NCBI GenBank assembly: GCA_022769565.1
Contig: JALEJQ010000089.1
Location: forward strand, 1-63,143
Source: Oscillospiraceae bacterium
GTDB taxonomy: Bacteria > Bacillota > Clostridia > Oscillospirales > Ruminococcaceae
DNA: 63,143 nucleotides
Direction of reading: 5' to 3'
In this document: positions 24,617 through 33,784 of the stretch, piece by piece
Position numbering within the stretch: the first letter of the stretch is position 1
How the letters are laid out: every line of letters starts with the position of its first letter
Position numbers and translations under genes: made by a program
Notes under the pieces: model-generated
Databases searched by the model: none
The model's input: only the letters and a program-made list of their open reading frames with translations
What the model was told of the DNA's origin: nothing

Positions 24617-24646
24617 ATTATACCACTAATACTCCCAAAAAGGCAA
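24617..24646 (-). promoter_or_regulatory. Promoter of the DUF951-prfA-sua5-coaE operon
   Basis: On the minus strand TTGCCT (24646-24641), an 18-base spacer and TATAAT (24622-24617) precede the DUF951 gene by 33 bases. Confidence 0.6.
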
Positions 24647-24725
24647 TTATTTTCTGTAATTTTTATAAAAAATTCAATCAAAATAATATTACATTGCAGA
24701 TTTGCACAGAAAGGATGTTCCATAA

Positions 24726-25073
24726 ATGAAAATCACAGCTGAATTTGATTCGGTAAACTCGGCAGATATGGCGGCAGCCGCTATAAGGCAGCAGATCTCT
24801 CCCTTTTCCGACATAAAAGTAACGGAAAACCGAAGTCAGAAGGCTTTGACATCAAACAAAGGTATGCTTGTTTTCAGCAGCAATAACCCTTCCTACAATC
24901 CCGGATATAACACATTCCCCGTTGTCTTTTCAAATAATACAGCGGACGATTTCAACGAAACAGACCTGCGTTCGGGAGCTGTTCTCGAAGCCACCTTTAT
25001 CAAAGAAGACGAGCGCAGAATTTCCAATATTATCGTAAACCATGGCGGACGAGAAATCAGGACCCTTCACTAA
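24726..25073 (+). CDS. Hypothetical protein upstream of an S1-domain protein (115 aa)
   Basis: GAAAGGATG lies before the ATG. The product begins MKITAEFDSVNSADMAAAAIRQ, which looks like an alpha/beta sandwich of the type seen in small ferredoxin-like folds. It has a low-complexity Asn/Pro/Tyr-rich middle (about 50-72: SSNNPSYNPGYNT) and a basic C-terminus. No family is recognised. It precedes the S1-domain gene by 69 bases on the same strand and may share its transcript. Confidence 0.6.
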   Translation: MKITAEFDSVNSADMAAAAIRQQISPFSDIKVTENRSQKALTSNKGMLVFSSNNPSYNPGYNTFPVVFSNNTADDFNETDLRSGAVLEATFIKEDERRISNIIVNHGGREIRTLH

Positions 25074-25142
25074 GCATATAGATCTGTACCTCAGCATAAA
25101 ATTAAAAAGCAACGACTTCAATTAAAATATGGGAGGTACAAA

Positions 25143-26066
25143 ATGAACATTTACAGTCCTGAGGGAAATCTGATAGGAACGCCGGAAAATACTGCGGCTA
25201 TGAAAAACATTTACGCATTGCAGGAAGCGATGCTTCAGGGAAAAATTCTGGAGGCAAGGGTCAAGGTCTGCGATAACGAGCATAACCTTATCGTTGATCT
25301 GCCCTGTGCAAGAGGAATAATCCCAAGAGCAGAGGGCGCAGTAGGTATCGAGGACGGTTCCACCAAGGATATTGCGCTTATAACAAAGGTCAATAAGCCT
25401 GTATGCTTCAAAGTAATGAAGATCGTAAAGGAACAGGACGGATTTTTTACGGCAATACTGTCAAGAAGAGCCGTTCAGGAGGAGTGTATGGAGAATTTCA
25501 TCTCCCAGCTCCGCCCCGGAGATATTATTCCGGCAAAGGTAACCCACCTTGAACAGTTCGGCGCATTTGTTGACATAGGCTGCGGAATACCGTCCCTTGT
25601 TCCCATAGATTCAATTTCCATTTCAAGGATCTCACACCCCTCCGACCGCTTTTCGCCCTATCAGGATATAAGGGTCATAATCAAAAGCGTAAGCGGAGGA
25701 AGGATATGGCTTTCCCACAAGGAGCTTCTTGGCACATGGGAGGAAAACGCCGCTTTGTTTTCCTACGGCGAAACAGTTTCGGGCATTGTGCGTTCCGTGG
25801 AGGATTATGGCGTGTTTATCGAGCTTGCGCCTAACCTTGCAGGCCTTGCCGAGCCGAAAGACAACATTCACATCGGTCAACACGCCAGCGTTTACATAAA
25901 AGCGCTTATCCCCGAAAAAATGAAAGTCAAGCTGATAATCGTTGACATTTTTGACGGAATGACCGATGAAAAGCCCCTAAAATATTTTTACGGCGGCGAT
26001 CACATTTCAAGGTGGATCTACTCAACTCCCCAGTCGGGAAAACTTATCGAAAGCGTATTTGAATAA
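25143..26066 (+). CDS. S1 RNA-binding domain protein
   Basis: GGGAGG precedes the ATG. The 307 residues hold three S1-like units. The first (about 35-100) is degenerate. The second (about 125-195) has the classic GDIIPAKVTHLEQFGAFVDI. The third (about 210-270) has GETVSGIVRSVEDYGVFIEL. It is a shorter relative of ribosomal protein S1 and of the S1-domain regulators found in Clostridia, probably acting on mRNA or the ribosome in the cytosol. It is followed by a terminator and is convergent with rarA. Confidence 0.85.
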   Translation: MNIYSPEGNLIGTPENTAAMKNIYALQEAMLQGKILEARVKVCDNEHNLIVDLPCARGIIPRAEGAVGIEDGSTKDIALITKVNKPVCFKVMKIVKEQDGFFTAILSRRAVQEECMENFISQLRPGDIIPAKVTHLEQFGAFVDIGCGIPSLVPIDSISISRISHPSDRFSPYQDIRVIIKSVSGGRIWLSHKELLGTWEENAALFSYGETVSGIVRSVEDYGVFIELAPNLAGLAEPKDNIHIGQHASVYIKALIPEKMKVKLIIVDIFDGMTDEKPLKYFYGGDHISRWIYSTPQSGKLIESVFE

Positions 26067-26072
26067 ACTCCG

Positions 26073-26128
26073 ACCGCTGTGAAGAACGGAACTGCACCGC
26101 CGTGATCCGCAGCGGTATATTTTATTTT
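26073..26128 (+). terminator. Terminator after the S1-domain gene
   Basis: ACCGCTG (26073-26079) pairs with CAGCGGT (26110-26116) and is followed by ATATTTTATTTTTTT on the plus strand. The loop is large and contains further GC-rich inverted segments. Confidence 0.6.
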
Positions 26129-27408
26129 TTTGTCAGCTTTTCATTTTCTTCAAGAATATGCCGTCTGTAAGCATATGCCGCCTGTTCGGTCTTGTTGTCA
26201 CCGAAGTGATAGTAAACCTTGTCCTTTATTGGGTCGGGAAGATACTGCTGCTTAACGTAATGATTCGGATAATCGTGGGGATACAGATAATGCTGACCCT
26301 TTACCGCAGCACCCTCACCGTCAAAATGCTTGTTCTGCAAATGGCGTGGAAAATCCCCTGTTTCGCCGTTTTTTACATCCTCAAGGGCTGCATTTATTGC
26401 CATATACGCCGAGTTGGACTTAGGCGCCGTTGCAAGAAGTATGACCGCTTCCGCAAGAGGTATTCTCGCTTCGGGCAGACCAAGCTGCATTGCGCTGTCC
26501 ACACAGGCCTTGACGATAGAGATAGCCTGGGGATAAGCAAGCCCTATGTCCTCGCAGGCTATGACCAGCAGACGGCGGCTGAGAGAAATTATATCCCCTG
26601 CTTCAATAAGCCTTGCGGCATAGTGTATGGCGGCGTTTTCATCGCTGCCCCGTATGGACTTCTGCAAAGCGGAAAGAATATCGTAGTGCTGGTCGCCGTC
26701 ACGGTCGTATTTCATATTGCTTCTTTGGGTAAGCTCAACGGCGATTTCCTTTCTGATTTTTATTTCGGTACCATCATTTTCCCCCGAAAGAACGCATAAC
26801 TCGGCGGTATTTATGGATTTCCTCACATCTCCGCCGCAGCCTCTCGCTATATACTCCGCTGCACCCTTTTCCACCTTAACGCTCATTCCAAGCTGCTCTG
26901 CCGCAAGACGGAACGCACGGTTTACCGCAGGAACAAGCTCCTCCGCAGAAACAGGCTTGAACTCGAAAACCGTTGAACGGCTTATTATTGCGTTATAAAC
27001 GTAAAAATAGGGATTTTCGGTAGTGGAAGCAATAAGCGTTATCTGACCGTTTTCGATATATTCAAGCAAGGACTGCTGCTGTTTCTTGTTAAGATACTGT
27101 ATCTCGTCAAGATAAAGCAGAACGCCGTTTATGCCGTCAATGGAATTTGTATCGGCAATAACGTCTTTTATATCACCCACAGAAGCGGAGGTACCGTTCA
27201 GCTTATGGAGCTTCATATGTGCATTTTCCGCAATTATCCGCGCAACGGTAGTTTTTCCCACGCCGGAGCTGCCGTAAAATATCATATTGGGGATATTTCC
27301 GCTTTCGATTATCCTGCGGAGGGGCTTTCCCTCGCCGAGAATATGCTTCTGACCCACAACGTCGTCAAGGGTTTTGGGGCGTATGCGGTCTGCAAGGGGT
27401 GCGTTCAT
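26122..27408 (-). CDS. rarA: Replication-associated recombination protein A
   Basis: The 428-residue AAA+ ATPase has the Walker A GSSGVGKTT (about 46-54), the Walker B LYLDEIQYLN, sensor 1 ASTTENPYF and the C-terminal tetramerisation region with YLYPHDYPNHYV. RarA (MgsA) acts at stalled replication forks and is related to the clamp loader. The ATG follows an AAAGGACTGG site. It ends against the terminator of the convergent S1-domain gene. Confidence 0.95.
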   Translation of the reverse strand: MNAPLADRIRPKTLDDVVGQKHILGEGKPLRRIIESGNIPNMIFYGSSGVGKTTVARIIAENAHMKLHKLNGTSASVGDIKDVIADTNSIDGINGVLLYLDEIQYLNKKQQQSLLEYIENGQITLIASTTENPYFYVYNAIISRSTVFEFKPVSAEELVPAVNRAFRLAAEQLGMSVKVEKGAAEYIARGCGGDVRKSINTAELCVLSGENDGTEIKIRKEIAVELTQRSNMKYDRDGDQHYDILSALQKSIRGSDENAAIHYAARLIEAGDIISLSRRLLVIACEDIGLAYPQAISIVKACVDSAMQLGLPEARIPLAEAVILLATAPKSNSAYMAINAALEDVKNGETGDFPRHLQNKHFDGEGAAVKGQHYLYPHDYPNHYVKQQYLPDPIKDKVYYHFGDNKTEQAAYAYRRHILEENEKLTKK

Positions 27409-27450
27409 ATTTATGACCAGTCCTTTCTCTCCGTTGAAATCAGCATTTTA

Positions 27451-28323
27451 TTAATACGGACTTGACAAACAAGCACTTTCGGAAACGATATGCTCATAAT
27501 CCGTGTTCATATTTTCGGGAACAAGAATATAAACGGTGCTGTCCTCGCCCACGGTATAAACATCAAGATACTGCATATAAACCATATTTTTCATTATATA
27601 AAGGAACTCGGAAATATGTTTTTCTTTAAGAGCGTCAAGGTCAGCTGTATCTTCTCCGGGAACGACAGGGGTACAGAATTCCTGCAAAGCACCCCTCTGC
27701 CTTATCTCAATAACGGAAAGAGGTGTTCCATTTTCGTCCACCCAATACTGATTGTTGGTAATATCCAGCATTACCCACTTGTTCAGCGAGGAATCCCAGA
27801 CTTCGTTTACCACATGGCAGTCGTTGTCATAGCCGGAATTAGGCATTATCCATACTTTTCTTGAGTAAATCCCGAGAGCAAGGCACATTTCATTAAGTAT
27901 CTGTGCTTTATTTCGGCAGTTTATGCCCTGATTTTTGTTGTCAAGGCTGTATTCAAGCAAGGAAATGGCGTTCATTTCAATATGATTGTCATAATTACTT
28001 TCGTGATGCAGTCTCGGAGCAAACTCGTTCATCAAGTTCAGCACTTTTTCAAACTCTGTTCCCTCTCCTGCAATTTCTGAAATATTGTAATCGGACATAA
28101 GTTGAGAATATTCGCCGTTATCAAATACATATTGAAACTTAATATTTTCGCCTTCTGCAAATTCAAGGCTGTTTTTTAGGATACCCGATTCCATAATATA
28201 TATTTGTTCCGGACTTTCAAGGTAGCTTTTGCTCTGAGAAAATAACAAATAAACATTCAAAGCTATGCTTGCCGCAGCAATTACCGATATAACAGCTGTA
28301 ACTATCTTACCAAGGTATTTCAT
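27451..28323 (-). CDS. Membrane-anchored transglutaminase-like protein
   Basis: The protein has 290 residues with an N-terminal anchor helix (about 8-29). The transglutaminase-like core carries the expected Cys-His-Asp triad at Cys136 (QGINCRNKAQILN), His170 (DCHVVNEVWD) and Asp187 (WVMLDITN). Extracellular members of this superfamily act as peptidases or cross-linkers; the specific substrate is unknown. It lies between rarA and the glyA terminator, probably as a single gene. Confidence 0.8.
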   Translation of the reverse strand: MKYLGKIVTAVISVIAAASIALNVYLLFSQSKSYLESPEQIYIMESGILKNSLEFAEGENIKFQYVFDNGEYSQLMSDYNISEIAGEGTEFEKVLNLMNEFAPRLHHESNYDNHIEMNAISLLEYSLDNKNQGINCRNKAQILNEMCLALGIYSRKVWIMPNSGYDNDCHVVNEVWDSSLNKWVMLDITNNQYWVDENGTPLSVIEIRQRGALQEFCTPVVPGEDTADLDALKEKHISEFLYIMKNMVYMQYLDVYTVGEDSTVYILVPENMNTDYEHIVSESACLSSPY

Positions 28324-28362
28324 ATCAAAATGTCCCTTCTGTATTGTTTATAAGTTTATGAC

Positions 28363-28398
28363 AAAAAGCGTCCGCCGTACACGGTGTACAGCGAACGC
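28363..28398 (-). terminator. Terminator of glyA
   Basis: An imperfect hairpin with arms at 28368-28381 and 28385-28398 (GCGT, GC and GTACAC pairings), followed on the minus strand by TTTTTG. It lies 25 bases after the glyA stop. Confidence 0.75.
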
Positions 28399-28422
28399 CG
28401 TTTATTGTACCTAAGAACTGTC

Positions 28423-29676
28423 TTATTCGTAAAGCGGATGCTTTGCGCAGATTGCGTTTACGCCCTCTCTGATCTCATCAGCCTTGTTGTCGAAATCCTT
28501 AGCTGCAAGATACATAAATTCTGCGATCTTTTCCATATCGGAGGTATCAAGACCTCTTGTTGTAACGGCAGGAGTACCGATTCTTACGCCGCTTGTAACA
28601 AAGGGCTTCTGAGGGTCGTTAGGGATAGCGTTCTTGTTAACGGTGATATAAACCTCATCAAGACGGTGCTCGAATTCCTTGCCCGTAAGGTCGAAGGGAC
28701 GAAGGTCAACAAGCATAAGGTGGTTATCCGTACCGCCGGAAACAAGGTCAAAACCTCTGTCAAGCAGACCCTTTGCAAGAGCCTGTGCGTTTGCAACGAT
28801 ATTTTTGCCATATTCCTTGAATTCAGGCTTAAGAGCTTCGCCAAAGCATACAGCCTTACCTGCGATAACGTGCATAAGAGGGCCACCCTGTGTGCCGGGG
28901 AAAACAGCCTTGTTTATTTTCTTTGCAAGTTCCTCGTCATTTGTAAGGATAAGACCGCCTCTGGGTCCTCTAAGAGTCTTATGTGTAGTAGTTGTTGTGA
29001 TATGAGCGTAAGGAACGGGAGAAGGATGTACTCCTGCAGCAACAAGACCTGCAATATGAGCCATATCTACCATAAGATATGCGCCAACGGAGTCTGCTAT
29101 CTCACGAAGTCTGGGGAAATCAATGATTCTCGGATAAGCGGAAGCACCTGCAACGATAAGCTTGGGCTTAGTTTCCTTTGCCATAGCTTCAACCTTGTCG
29201 TAATCAATGGTCTCATCATCACCAAGGCCGTAGGAAACGAAGTTGAAGTATTTGCCCGAAAGGTTTACGGGAGAACCATGGGTAAGGTGTCCGCCGTGAG
29301 CAAGGCTCATACCCATAACAGTGTCGCCCGGTTCAAGCAGAGCAAAATAAACCGCTGTATTTGCCTGAGCTCCGGAATGAGGCTGAACGTTGGCGAACTC
29401 TGCGCCGAAAAGCTTTTTAGCACGTTCGATAGCGATATTTTCAACAATATCAACGCACTCGCAGCCGCCGTAATAGCGCTTTCCGGGATAACCCTCAGCG
29501 TATTTATTTGTAAGAACGGAACCCATAGCCGCCATAACTGCGGGAGAAACAAGGTTTTCACTTGCAATAAGCTCAAGATTTCTGCGCTGTCTTGCAAGCT
29601 CCTTGTTCATAGCCTCGCCTACCTCGGGATCAACGTTCTGAACAAATCCTATTGTATCCATAATATTACCGTACAT
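28423..29676 (-). CDS. glyA: Serine hydroxymethyltransferase
   Basis: The ATG at 29676 has AAAAGGAG seven bases before it; an upstream in-frame ATG lacks a site. The 417-residue protein contains [19 protein letters not shown], the PLP lysine in [14 protein letters not shown] (about 228) and [15 protein letters not shown]. It interconverts serine and glycine with one-carbon transfer to tetrahydrofolate, in the cytosol, PLP-dependent. It is transcribed alone from the promoter at 29713-29741 and ends at a strong hairpin. Confidence 0.97.
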   Translation of the reverse strand: MYGNIMDTIGFVQNVDPEVGEAMNKELARQRRNLELIASENLVSPAVMAAMGSVLTNKYAEGYPGKRYYGGCECVDIVENIAIERAKKLFGAEFANVQPHSGAQANTAVYFALLEPGDTVMGMSLAHGGHLTHGSPVNLSGKYFNFVSYGLGDDETIDYDKVEAMAKETKPKLIVAGASAYPRIIDFPRLREIADSVGAYLMVDMAHIAGLVAAGVHPSPVPYAHITTTTTHKTLRGPRGGLILTNDEELAKKINKAVFPGTQGGPLMHVIAGKAVCFGEALKPEFKEYGKNIVANAQALAKGLLDRGFDLVSGGTDNHLMLVDLRPFDLTGKEFEHRLDEVYITVNKNAIPNDPQKPFVTSGVRIGTPAVTTRGLDTSDMEKIAEFMYLAAKDFDNKADEIREGVNAICAKHPLYE

Positions 29677-29712
29677 TGAAATTCTCCTTTTCATAAAAAA
29701 ATAATCAATAAT

Positions 29713-29741
29713 ATTATACACTCTTTTTTCCGATGTTTCAA
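29713..29741 (-). promoter_or_regulatory. Promoter of glyA
   Basis: On the minus strand TTGAAA (29741-29736), 17 bases and TATAAT (29718-29713) precede glyA by 37 bases. Confidence 0.7.
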
Positions 29742-29784
29742 CCCCTTTTTAGTAAAAGTTGAGGAATATATTATGTGCATTAAG

Positions 29785-29822
29785 ACAAAAAGGCATGACG
29801 TTCAGAATAACGCCATGCCTTT
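29785..29822 (-). terminator. Terminator of glnN
   Basis: AAAGGCATG (29789-29797) pairs with CATGCCTTT (29814-29822), with an inner CGTT/AACG pairing. On the minus strand it is followed by TTTTTGTC. Confidence 0.7.
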
Positions 29823-29837
29823 AATTCCAGGGAGATT

Positions 29838-29868
29838 GGCATGCAGGTTCAGGGAAAACCTGCATGCC
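29838..29868. other. Perfect 12-bp hairpin in the glnN 3' region
   Basis: GGCATGCAGGTT (29838-29849) and AACCTGCATGCC (29857-29868) form a 12-bp perfect stem with a seven-base loop. It lies about 100 bases after the glnN stop, before the terminator hairpin, and has no T run of its own. It may protect the 3' end of the glnN mRNA, or it may be an independent short repeat. Confidence 0.5.
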
Positions 29869-29967
29869 ATGTAAAGTGAGTAAATGTATGAACATACGGG
29901 AAGTACGCTGTACAAACGTATTATCACACATTTCGGATAAAGAAATTGTCTGATAGATCTATGCAAA

Positions 29968-32076
29968 TCAAACTCTGAAGAGAAGATCTGTGTATGTAGG
30001 ATAAGGCCATACTGTGGAAGGAGTGATAGTTTCAAGCTCGTCAACAACAGCTCTGAGAGACTGCATTGCGGAGAATACATATTCTCTGAAGAATCTTGCA
30101 TTTGCTTCCGCATCTGTGATATCCTTGCTGTCGATAAGCTTGCTGTCAAGAGTATCAACAGCTTCAAGGATCTGGTTTGTAAGGCTTGAAACCTTGTCAG
30201 CCAGCTTCTTTTCAGCGTCAAAGTTTACACCGATCTCCTTCTTGGAAACCATAGCATCAGCAAGCTGCTTGGAGAATGTGAATGCAGAGGGAACGATCTG
30301 CTTTCTTGTCATATCGACCATAGTAAGAGCTTCGATATTGATGATCTTGGAGTAGTTCTCAAGAATGATCTCTTTTCTGGATTCAAGCTCAGGCTTTGTA
30401 AGAACCTTGAATTCCTCAAACATCTTGACGTTCTTCTCATCTGTGTAGTGAGCAACTGCGTCAACTGTGGAAACATAGTTGGGAAGTCCTCTCTTCTTAG
30501 CTCCTTCGATCCATGAATCATCATAGCCGTTGCCGTTGAAGATAACTCTCTTGTGTTCCTTAATGGTCTTAACAAGGAGCTTGTTAAGGTCTGCTGCAAA
30601 GTCCTTGGAACCTTCGAGTTCATCTGCAAATTCCTTAAGTTCCTTTGCAACGATAGTGTTAAGGATGTAGTTTGTGCAGGAGATAGTATCTGCAGAACCC
30701 AGTGCACGGAATTCAAACTTATTTCCTGTGAATGCGAAAGGAGAAGTTCTGTTACGGTCTGTTGTATCCTTGGGGAAGTTAGGCAGAGCCTCTACGCCGA
30801 TAACAAACTCTTTATCCTTGTTTTCGGTGATCATCTTGCCGGATTCGAGAGCATCAACGATCTGCTGAAGCTCATCGCCGAGGAAGATAGAAATGATTGC
30901 CGGAGGAGCCTCGTTTGCACCAAGACGGTGGTCATTTCCTGCAGAAGCAACGGAAATTCTGAGAAGATCCGCATACTCGTCAACAGCCTTGATAATAGCT
31001 GCAAGGAAAGTAAGGAACTGGAAGTTGTCCTTAGGATCATCACCGGGATCAAGGAGATTCTGACCGTCGTTTGTGGACATAGACCAGTTATTGTGCTTAC
31101 CGGAGCCGTTTACACCTGCAAAGGGCTTCTCATGGAGAAGGCAAACAAGACCATGCTTAAGAGCGACCTTCTTCATAATTTCCATTGTAAGAGCGTTCTG
31201 GTCTGCAGCAACGTTTGATGTGGTAAAAATAGGAGCCATTTCGTGCTGTGCAGGAGCAACTTCATTATGCTTTGTCTTGGAAAGGATACCAAGCTTCCAG
31301 AGTTCTTCATCAAGATCTTTCATATATTCGGAAATTCTTGTCTTGATGTTGCCGAAGTAATGGTCTTCAAGTTCCTGACCCTTAGGAGCCTTAGCACCAA
31401 AAAGTGTTCTGCCTGTGAGGATAAGGTCTTCACGCTGATCGTAAAGCTTCTTGTCGATAAGGAAGTATTCCTGCTCGGGACCTACAGTAGTTGTAACTCT
31501 TGTAGCGGTAGTATTGCCGAAAAGTCTCAGCACTCTGAGAGCCTGTTCGGAAAGGATCTCCATTGAACGGAGAAGAGGTGTTTTCTTATCGAGGATCTCG
31601 CCTGTGTAAGAACAGAAAGCAGTAGGAATATAAAGGGAACCGTCCTTAACGAATGCAGGAGAAGTAGGGTCCCAAGCTGTATAGCCTCTTGCTTCAAATG
31701 TAGCTCTCAGACCGCCGGAAGGGAAAGACGAAGCGTCGGGCTCGCCTTTGATAAGCTCCTTGCCGGAGAATTCCATAATTACCTTGCCGTCGTTGGTAGG
31801 AGAAATAAAGGAATCGTGCTTTTCAGCGGTAACGCCCGTCATAGGATGGAACCAGTGAGTATAATGGGTAGCACCCTTTTCAACAGCCCACTCTCTCATT
31901 GCGGAAGCAACGACCTCTGCAACGTCTGCGTCAAGGGGAATACCGAGCTGTTTGGTTTTAAGCAAGGACTTATAAACATTTTTAGGAAGTCTTGCTTTCA
32001 TTGTTTCTTCATTAAAAACGTTGCAGCCGAAATAATCGGGTACGCTTTTAACTCCCTGAGTTGTTGTTTCTGACAT
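29968..32076 (-). CDS. glnN: Glutamine synthetase type III
   Basis: The 702-residue product matches the long type III family. It begins [17 protein letters not shown], then has [46 protein letters not shown] and [13 protein letters not shown]. These blocks hold the metal-binding Glu and the substrate Asn/Gly/His residues. The ATG at 32076 follows GGGAGG. An upstream in-frame ATG (32145) lies before a terminator hairpin and is not favoured. GSIII assembles as a dodecamer and makes glutamine from glutamate, ammonia and ATP. The gene is controlled by a leader with a strong terminator (32101-32143), which points to regulation by antitermination, presumably by nitrogen supply. Confidence 0.96.
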   Translation of the reverse strand: MSETTTQGVKSVPDYFGCNVFNEETMKARLPKNVYKSLLKTKQLGIPLDADVAEVVASAMREWAVEKGATHYTHWFHPMTGVTAEKHDSFISPTNDGKVIMEFSGKELIKGEPDASSFPSGGLRATFEARGYTAWDPTSPAFVKDGSLYIPTAFCSYTGEILDKKTPLLRSMEILSEQALRVLRLFGNTTATRVTTTVGPEQEYFLIDKKLYDQREDLILTGRTLFGAKAPKGQELEDHYFGNIKTRISEYMKDLDEELWKLGILSKTKHNEVAPAQHEMAPIFTTSNVAADQNALTMEIMKKVALKHGLVCLLHEKPFAGVNGSGKHNNWSMSTNDGQNLLDPGDDPKDNFQFLTFLAAIIKAVDEYADLLRISVASAGNDHRLGANEAPPAIISIFLGDELQQIVDALESGKMITENKDKEFVIGVEALPNFPKDTTDRNRTSPFAFTGNKFEFRALGSADTISCTNYILNTIVAKELKEFADELEGSKDFAADLNKLLVKTIKEHKRVIFNGNGYDDSWIEGAKKRGLPNYVSTVDAVAHYTDEKNVKMFEEFKVLTKPELESRKEIILENYSKIINIEALTMVDMTRKQIVPSAFTFSKQLADAMVSKKEIGVNFDAEKKLADKVSSLTNQILEAVDTLDSKLIDSKDITDAEANARFFREYVFSAMQSLRAVVDELETITPSTVWPYPTYTDLLFRV

Positions 32077-32100
32077 ACAAATTCCTCCCATCAAGAATAC

Positions 32101-32143
32101 AAAAAGGCGCTCAACAGACACTTTTAGCGTCCGTTGAAGCGCC
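32101..32143 (-). terminator. Attenuator in the glnN leader
   Basis: On the minus strand the arms GGCGCTTCAACGGACGC (32143-32127) and GTGTCTGTTGAGCGCC (32121-32106) form a long stem followed by TTTTT (32105-32101). It lies between the glnN promoter and the glnN ribosome binding site, so transcription must read through it. An alternative hairpin, GAAGC/GCTTC with the six-base loop AATGGC, uses the 5' arm of the terminator and could act as antiterminator. Confidence 0.8.
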
Positions 32144-32176
32144 ATTGCTTCCTGCTTTAAAATTGATTACAGTAAT

Positions 32177-32205
32177 ATAATACATTACATTTCTCTTTTT
32201 GTCAA
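32177..32205 (-). promoter_or_regulatory. Promoter of glnN
   Basis: On the minus strand TTGACA (32205-32200), 17 bases and TATTAT (32182-32177). The predicted leader is about 95 nt and contains the attenuator. Confidence 0.75.
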
Positions 32206-32375
32206 TACCTTTTTTGAAATTTGCAAAACATTTTTCGATTTCTTGCAAAATGCACTATTTTTTTACTTTTTATTAGTTTACAAGTGTTTATTTTGAAAGA
32301 TATGTTGTATTTTTATTCATTTTTGCACTAATAATACGTTACTTTTTATTCTCAATGAGGTTATCGCATAAAAAT

Positions 32376-32409
32376 CGGCAGATTTGCCAAAACCAATGCA
32401 AACCTGCCG
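32376..32409 (-). terminator. Terminator of the gatCAB-aspS operon
   Basis: CGGCAGATTTGC (32376-32387) and GCAAACCTGCCG (32398-32409) pair with one mismatch. On the minus strand ATTTTTATG follows; T-rich sequence also follows on the plus strand. Confidence 0.7.
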
Positions 32410-32429
32410 TATTTTATTTTTATTTTCTT

Positions 32430-33746
32430 TTACGGAAGCAGTCTGTTCAGATCTCTCGGGAACATTGAAGCCTGACGGATATTCTGCTGATTGAGCAGCT
32501 TCATTACAAGACGTTCAAGTCCGATTCCGAGACCGCCGTGAGGAGGAAGTCCGTACTTATGAACATCCAGATAGGATTTGAAATCATCTGGATCAAGACC
32601 CTGAGCCTTCATCTTTTCGATCTGCTCGTCATAATCGTGGATACGCTGACCGCCGGTAGTGATCTCCAGACCTCTGAAAAGCAGGTCGAACTTGCAGGCA
32701 GTTCTTGGGTCTTCCTTATCGTTCATAGCATAGAACGGAGGCTTGGAAGCCGGGAAATTCGTTACGAAAATGAACTCTGTGCCGTAATTCTCCTTTGCAT
32801 AATTGCAGAGGAAAACCTCGTCCTCAGGTTCAAGGTCAAATTTGTTCTTAGCTCTTGAACCCTTGATAAGATCCACAGCGTCCTCAAATTTGATAGAGGG
32901 AATTTCAGTTATTTCGGGAATATCGGCGTCTAGTATCTTTATCTCGGGCTGATAGTTTTCCTTCAGATACTTCATAAGGTAACGAAGCATAGCCGTTTCC
33001 ATGTTCATTACATCGTACATATCGTTGATATAACCCATTTCAAAGTCAAGACCGATATATTCGTTAAGGTGTCTTGAAGTTGCATGGCGCTCTGCACGGT
33101 AAACGGGAGCTATTTCAAAAACTCTGTCAAAGAATGCAACAGCAGTCTGCTTGTAGAACTGGGGCGACTGGTTGAGGAAGGCATCCTTCTGGAAGTAATC
33201 CAGATGGAAGATGTTAGCACCGCCTTCTGCTCCCTGTGCAACTATTTTAGGAGTGTGTATCTCGGTAAAATTATTTTTGAGCATAAACTCTCTGAATCCC
33301 GAAACAACGCCTTCCTGGAACTTGAATGTTGCTCTTTCGTAAGGATTTCTCAGCGCAACGCTTCTCAGGTCAAGATTAATATCAAGAGAGCAGCCAAGTC
33401 TTCTCTTTGAAACGTGAAGAGGATACTCTGCGCTGGGCTTTGAAAGAACTTCAATTGATTTAAGGGTAAGCTCAATGCCGTTGTAAGCACGTTCCTCCGC
33501 TTTTACGGAAGCCTTTACCTTAACAAAGAAGCCCTCCTTAACGCCGTCAAGAGAATCTGAACAATTCTCGGGGCTGTACACCGACTGAATGAGATAACGA
33601 CCTGTACGGAGAGTAACAAAAGCGAAGCCGCTCATCTGTTTTACATTATGAACACAGGCGCAGACCTCAATATCCTGACCTACCTTGGAAAGTGCTTCCT
33701 GAAGGTCGAATTCCTGAAGCAGATTATTTCCGCCGACTTTAACCAT
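32430..33746 (-). CDS. aspS: Aspartyl-tRNA synthetase, archaeal-type (probably non-discriminating)
   Basis: The ATG at 33746 is chosen because AAAGG lies 12 bases upstream. The 438-residue length and domain plan match the archaeal/eukaryotic AspRS2 branch and not the roughly 590-residue bacterial enzyme. An OB-fold anticodon domain (1-110) is followed by class II motif 1 (about 160), motif 2 (FEIAPVYRAERHATSRHLNEY) and motif 3 (GLGIGLERLVMKLL), with no bacterial GAD insertion. Such enzymes often charge both tRNA-Asp and tRNA-Asn with aspartate. Position as the last gene of gatC-gatA-gatB-aspS fits this: GatCAB would amidate Asp-tRNA-Asn to Asn-tRNA-Asn. Confidence 0.9.
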   Translation of the reverse strand: MVKVGGNNLLQEFDLQEALSKVGQDIEVCACVHNVKQMSGFAFVTLRTGRYLIQSVYSPENCSDSLDGVKEGFFVKVKASVKAEERAYNGIELTLKSIEVLSKPSAEYPLHVSKRRLGCSLDINLDLRSVALRNPYERATFKFQEGVVSGFREFMLKNNFTEIHTPKIVAQGAEGGANIFHLDYFQKDAFLNQSPQFYKQTAVAFFDRVFEIAPVYRAERHATSRHLNEYIGLDFEMGYINDMYDVMNMETAMLRYLMKYLKENYQPEIKILDADIPEITEIPSIKFEDAVDLIKGSRAKNKFDLEPEDEVFLCNYAKENYGTEFIFVTNFPASKPPFYAMNDKEDPRTACKFDLLFRGLEITTGGQRIHDYDEQIEKMKAQGLDPDDFKSYLDVHKYGLPPHGGLGIGLERLVMKLLNQQNIRQASMFPRDLNRLLP

Positions 33747-33784
33747 TTTAAATAACAACCTTTCTGTTGTAATTTTGATACAAA

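Noticed and set aside
28384-29679. A 431-codon open frame on the plus strand opposite glyA
   Set aside because: It is fully antisense to a clear serine hydroxymethyltransferase gene, has no ribosome binding site and gives a Cys/Ser/Lys-rich translation typical of a complementary-strand shadow.
32077-32145. A 24-residue N-terminal extension of glutamine synthetase from an ATG at 32145
   Set aside because: That ATG lies before the leader terminator and has no ribosome binding site, while the ATG at 32076 has GGGAGG and matches the normal family start.
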